Shown here: positions 61,356-64,000 of the stretch, piece by piece
Layout: the number at the start of each line of letters is the position of its first letter
How positions within the stretch are numbered: the first letter of the stretch is position 1
NCBI GenBank assembly: GCA_037783545.1
Contig: JBBELK010000029.1
Coordinates: 62,001-126,000, forward strand
Length of the DNA: 64,000 bases
Source of the DNA: Henricia sp. BOLD:AAB3569
Taxonomy: Eukaryota; Echinodermata; Asteroidea; Spinulosida; Echinasteridae
Direction of reading: 5' to 3'
Position numbers and translations under genes: made by a program
Notes under the pieces: generated by a model
The model's database searches: none
Told to the model about the DNA's origin: nothing
The model's input: only the letters and a program-made list of their open reading frames with translations

Positions 61356-63998
61356 CTAGAATGCATAGTTCAATTGTTCCCCATCCATCCAACAAATAGC
61401 CCTATTTTGAGTGTAAATTTGTTCAAAATCCCTGCGGTGTAATCTTTTGACTTCCATACGTAAGTATTGTTTTAGTTGTCTTTTATATACACCAAGTATG
61501 TCAGGAACGTATGTATTTTTCTCTTGCGCTGCAGACAGAGATATTTGAACCCTTAAGTTCCAAATAACACGAAAAACCTTACAAAAAAGCACACAAGCAG
61601 TACTATTAATTCCTGGACCAATACCAAGGACTCTACAAATATCATTTAAATAAAAATGTTTGTCATCACCGTATTTTCGGAGCAAATTTTCAACAAAATT
61701 CCATGTCTCAAAGGTTTTACAGCAATAAATAAAAAGGTGCTCTGTAGTCTCTTGATTTTCATTACAAATTAAACATCTGTCATTTTCAGTAATCCCTATT
61801 TTATACAATAGATCTCTTGTTGGCAAAATCCTGTGTTTAATTTTAAACCATAAATCTCTATCATTTGGATCAATTAATTTACTATATCCCCTTTTCCAAC
61901 TTAAGGTCCAGTTCGGAGGAGAAGTCCTATTAAAAATTATTTCCCATTTTTGTTCGGCTTTGGGTTTTACAAAGGTCTTTATTACCAAGTTTCTATACAT
62001 GAATTTCATTAATGATTTGTTAAGAACATAATAATCTGCATCATTTTCATAATTACTAATTTCTAGCATATTGCATATATGGTTTTCTGGTCCACTCCTT
62101 GTTTCCTTTAAAAGGTTTGGTCTAATATTAACTCTTAAATCATTCATTGTTCTGGTAACAGTACCAGGTCTAATATCATATTGTTTGGAAATCAATGTGA
62201 GTGACTTGAGTTTATCACCTGACATAACATCACCTAGTTTTTTTATTCCATTTTCACTTAACATTTTACCAACAAGTTTTTTTTGTTTGTTGCCCGTTAG
62301 TAGGGCATTTTGCCACAGTGGGACGTTGTGTGCTTCTTGCTTACAGGAGATAACTAAGTTAATACGTCCTCCGCAGTTATGAAATGCTTTAATTACCTCT
62401 CGATAAAATTCACTGGTATTTAAGGCTGTAGGGTAATTCCCTAAAACATACCAACCTAAACCTTTAGCACTAGCTCTCTTGATCCAATAATCAAAATATT
62501 GTTTCCATTTTCCAGTACATGTGCTAAAACGGGTGAACCAATTTAATTTCAGACAAGTTAATCTATGTTTTACATTCAAAACCTCTGTACCTCCTCTTTC
62601 CTTAGGACCTCTGACTGTATCTCTGTTAATTTTATCAGGTTTACTGTTCCAATAAAAGTCCCAAATACATTTATCCATTTGTTTTATTGAATCATCATTA
62701 CATGGCACAACACTTCCCACATAATTAATACTAGCTCCAGCATAAGTGTTGATGATGACTGCTTTTCCTTTTAAAGTTAAATTCCTTCCCTTAAAACTGT
62801 TAAAAACACTCTTAATCTTGTTTATTCTGGGGTCCCAGTTGTCAGACTGGGTTACTTCATTGCCAATATAAACCCCTAAAATCTTAATCTTGTCATTGAC
62901 CCAATTATACCCCCCTGGGCAATCTGTCCTCGATTTCCAGGTTCCAAGCCAGAGCCCTGTTGATTTCTGAATATTTGTTTTGGATCCCGTGCCTTCATTG
63001 TATATATTTAGAATGTTTGCTAAAATCGGAAAATCTTCATCACGAGAAATAAAAACCGTCGTGTCATCAGCATGCTGTATTAATTTGACTTGATCATCAG
63101 TGTATGGAATTGGGATACCCGTTAAGTTTGTATTATTTCTAATTAGACATGCCAATCCTTCTGCACAGATGGTGTACAAAAGCGGTGACAAGGGGCAACC
63201 CTGCCGGATACCTCTGGTTACGTCAAAGGGACGAGTTATATAGTTATTCACAATGACGCAACTTTTCGGTCTGCTGTACAAAACCATTATGTAATCAATG
63301 AACCCCTGAGGAATGCCGAGCTTATTCATAATTTCATACATGTAATCCCATTCTATCCTGTCAAAGGCTTTTTCTTGATCAATACTTAGGAGCCCCCCTT
63401 GTTTATTGTTCATGTTAAGGTCATCTACAACATCTCTTAGAATCATTAGATTATCGTGAATATTTCTACCTGATACCCCACTGCTTTGCTCTTCTCCAAT
63501 CAAATTAGGCATACATTTGCGAAGTCGGTTAGTTAAGACTTTAGCAAGTATTTTGTAATCTACTGTCAATAAACTAATTGGACGCCAATTTTTTAGGTCT
63601 TCCCTATCCCCTTTGTTTTTGTATATTAATCTAATAAGAGCAGTGCTCATTGTATTTGGAAGTGAACCTCCTTCTTTGCATTCTTGAAAAACACTCAAAA
63701 GATCATCTTTAAGAATAGTCCAAAACTTGAGATAAAACTCTACTGTCAGCCCATCAATACCGGGTGATTTATCTTTATTCATTTGCTGGAGAGCAAGTGT
63801 AATTTCAGCTCCTGAAATATTACTTTCCAAAATTTCAGGTTCCTCGATTTCGTGTGAGTTGACATCATCTATAATTGTTTGTTGCTCATGGGGGTCAGTG
63901 CCATTAGTAGAATATAACTGGGAGTAAAACTCATTGATACGCTTAACAATATATCTAAATTCTGTAAGTGGGACGCCCTCAGCGTCTTTTATAGTTGC
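61356..63998 (-). CDS. LINE ORF2 protein, copy 3, partial (residues 388-1267)
   Basis: An open frame of 880 codons running off the window edge; no stop separates it from the edge, and the upstream part presumably encodes the endonuclease as in copy 2. It contains the whole reverse transcriptase (SIDQEKAFD, RGIRQGCPLSP, HADD) and the C-terminal CX2CX8HX4C motif. Differences from copy 2 are few, for example S for F in GTGSKTN and W for S in the CWMDGEQ segment at the C-terminus. As far as visible it is intact and could be a source of active protein. Confidence 0.95.
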   Translation of the reverse strand, partial: ATIKDAEGVPLTEFRYIVKRINEFYSQLYSTNGTDPHEQQTIIDDVNSHEIEEPEILESNISGAEITLALQQMNKDKSPGIDGLTVEFYLKFWTILKDDLLSVFQECKEGGSLPNTMSTALIRLIYKNKGDREDLKNWRPISLLTVDYKILAKVLTNRLRKCMPNLIGEEQSSGVSGRNIHDNLMILRDVVDDLNMNNKQGGLLSIDQEKAFDRIEWDYMYEIMNKLGIPQGFIDYIMVLYSRPKSCVIVNNYITRPFDVTRGIRQGCPLSPLLYTICAEGLACLIRNNTNLTGIPIPYTDDQVKLIQHADDTTVFISRDEDFPILANILNIYNEGTGSKTNIQKSTGLWLGTWKSRTDCPGGYNWVNDKIKILGVYIGNEVTQSDNWDPRINKIKSVFNSFKGRNLTLKGKAVIINTYAGASINYVGSVVPCNDDSIKQMDKCIWDFYWNSKPDKINRDTVRGPKERGGTEVLNVKHRLTCLKLNWFTRFSTCTGKWKQYFDYWIKRASAKGLGWYVLGNYPTALNTSEFYREVIKAFHNCGGRINLVISCKQEAHNVPLWQNALLTGNKQKKLVGKMLSENGIKKLGDVMSGDKLKSLTLISKQYDIRPGTVTRTMNDLRVNIRPNLLKETRSGPENHICNMLEISNYENDADYYVLNKSLMKFMYRNLVIKTFVKPKAEQKWEIIFNRTSPPNWTLSWKRGYSKLIDPNDRDLWFKIKHRILPTRDLLYKIGITENDRCLICNENQETTEHLFIYCCKTFETWNFVENLLRKYGDDKHFYLNDICRVLGIGPGINSTACVLFCKVFRVIWNLRVQISLSAAQEKNTYVPDILGVYKRQLKQYLRMEVKRLHRRDFEQIYTQNRAICWMDGEQLNYAF

Positions 63999-64000
63999 CA

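Larger units (their letters stand above)
61211..64000 (-). mobile_element. 5S-targeted L1/Tx1-like LINE, copy 3 (5' part outside window)
   Basis: The 3' part of a third copy: poly(A) of 10, a 3' UTR with two extra bases (ct) next to the tail compared with copy 2, and ORF2 up to residue 388. It is nearly identical to copy 2 and has the same 5S target site and orientation. The rest of the element, and whether its 5' end is complete, lies beyond the window. Confidence 0.95.

Overview
The window is eukaryotic repeat DNA, most likely from a non-vertebrate animal. Most of it is a tandem array of 5S ribosomal RNA genes, all on the minus strand, invaded by three copies of one L1-like non-LTR retrotransposon (LINE), also on the minus strand. 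I cannot fix the phylum: the 5S sequence is of general metazoan type, there are no host protein-coding genes, and the LINE uses the standard genetic code.

Layout: (1) 1-4530, LINE copy 1, cut by the window edge on its 3' side and badly damaged (nonsense codon, frameshifts and an 85-codon deletion). (2) 4531-16560, 5S array block 1, about 63 complete genes. (3) 16561-17866, a 1.3-kb non-5S segment sitting exactly inside one 5S gene, with features resembling a solo LTR. (4) 17867-52236, 5S array block 2, about 183 complete genes with several higher-order duplications. (5) 52237-58216, LINE copy 2, full length, with an intact 1267-aa ORF2 and an ORF1 shortened by a 4-bp deletion. (6) 58217-61210, 5S array block 3, about 15 genes. 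(7) 61211-64000, the 3' part of LINE copy 3, open reading frame as far as visible.

The array unit is a 118-nt 5S region (probably 119-120 nt as transcript) plus a spacer of about 68-71 bp, giving periods of 186 and 189 bp. The RNA has a perfect 9-bp closing stem, recognisable box A and box C regions, and T4/T5 terminators. Two main spacer types are interspersed, and a third divergent type occurs in cassettes repeated at five places. Rare variants recurring at constant distances (1688, 3187 and 3554 bp) show recent block duplication, as expected from unequal exchange.

The key result is that the LINE is inserted at one exact position of the 5S gene. Both visible 5' junctions and both visible 3' junctions lie between 5S nucleotides 77 and 78 (one copy lacks nucleotide 78), always in the same orientation as the 5S gene and without target-site duplication. 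The element has ORF1 with two zinc knuckles and an expandable 21-bp minisatellite encoding a charged heptad, then ORF2 with an APE-type endonuclease, reverse transcriptase and a C-terminal CCHC motif, then a short 3' UTR with AATAAA and poly(A). This fits a target-specific element of the L1/Tx1 group, in which 5S-targeting families (named Mutsu in fish) are known. Family membership is inference. The insertion separates the box A/intermediate part of the 5S internal promoter from box C, so each occupied gene is presumably dead, while the many free copies provide a safe harbour.
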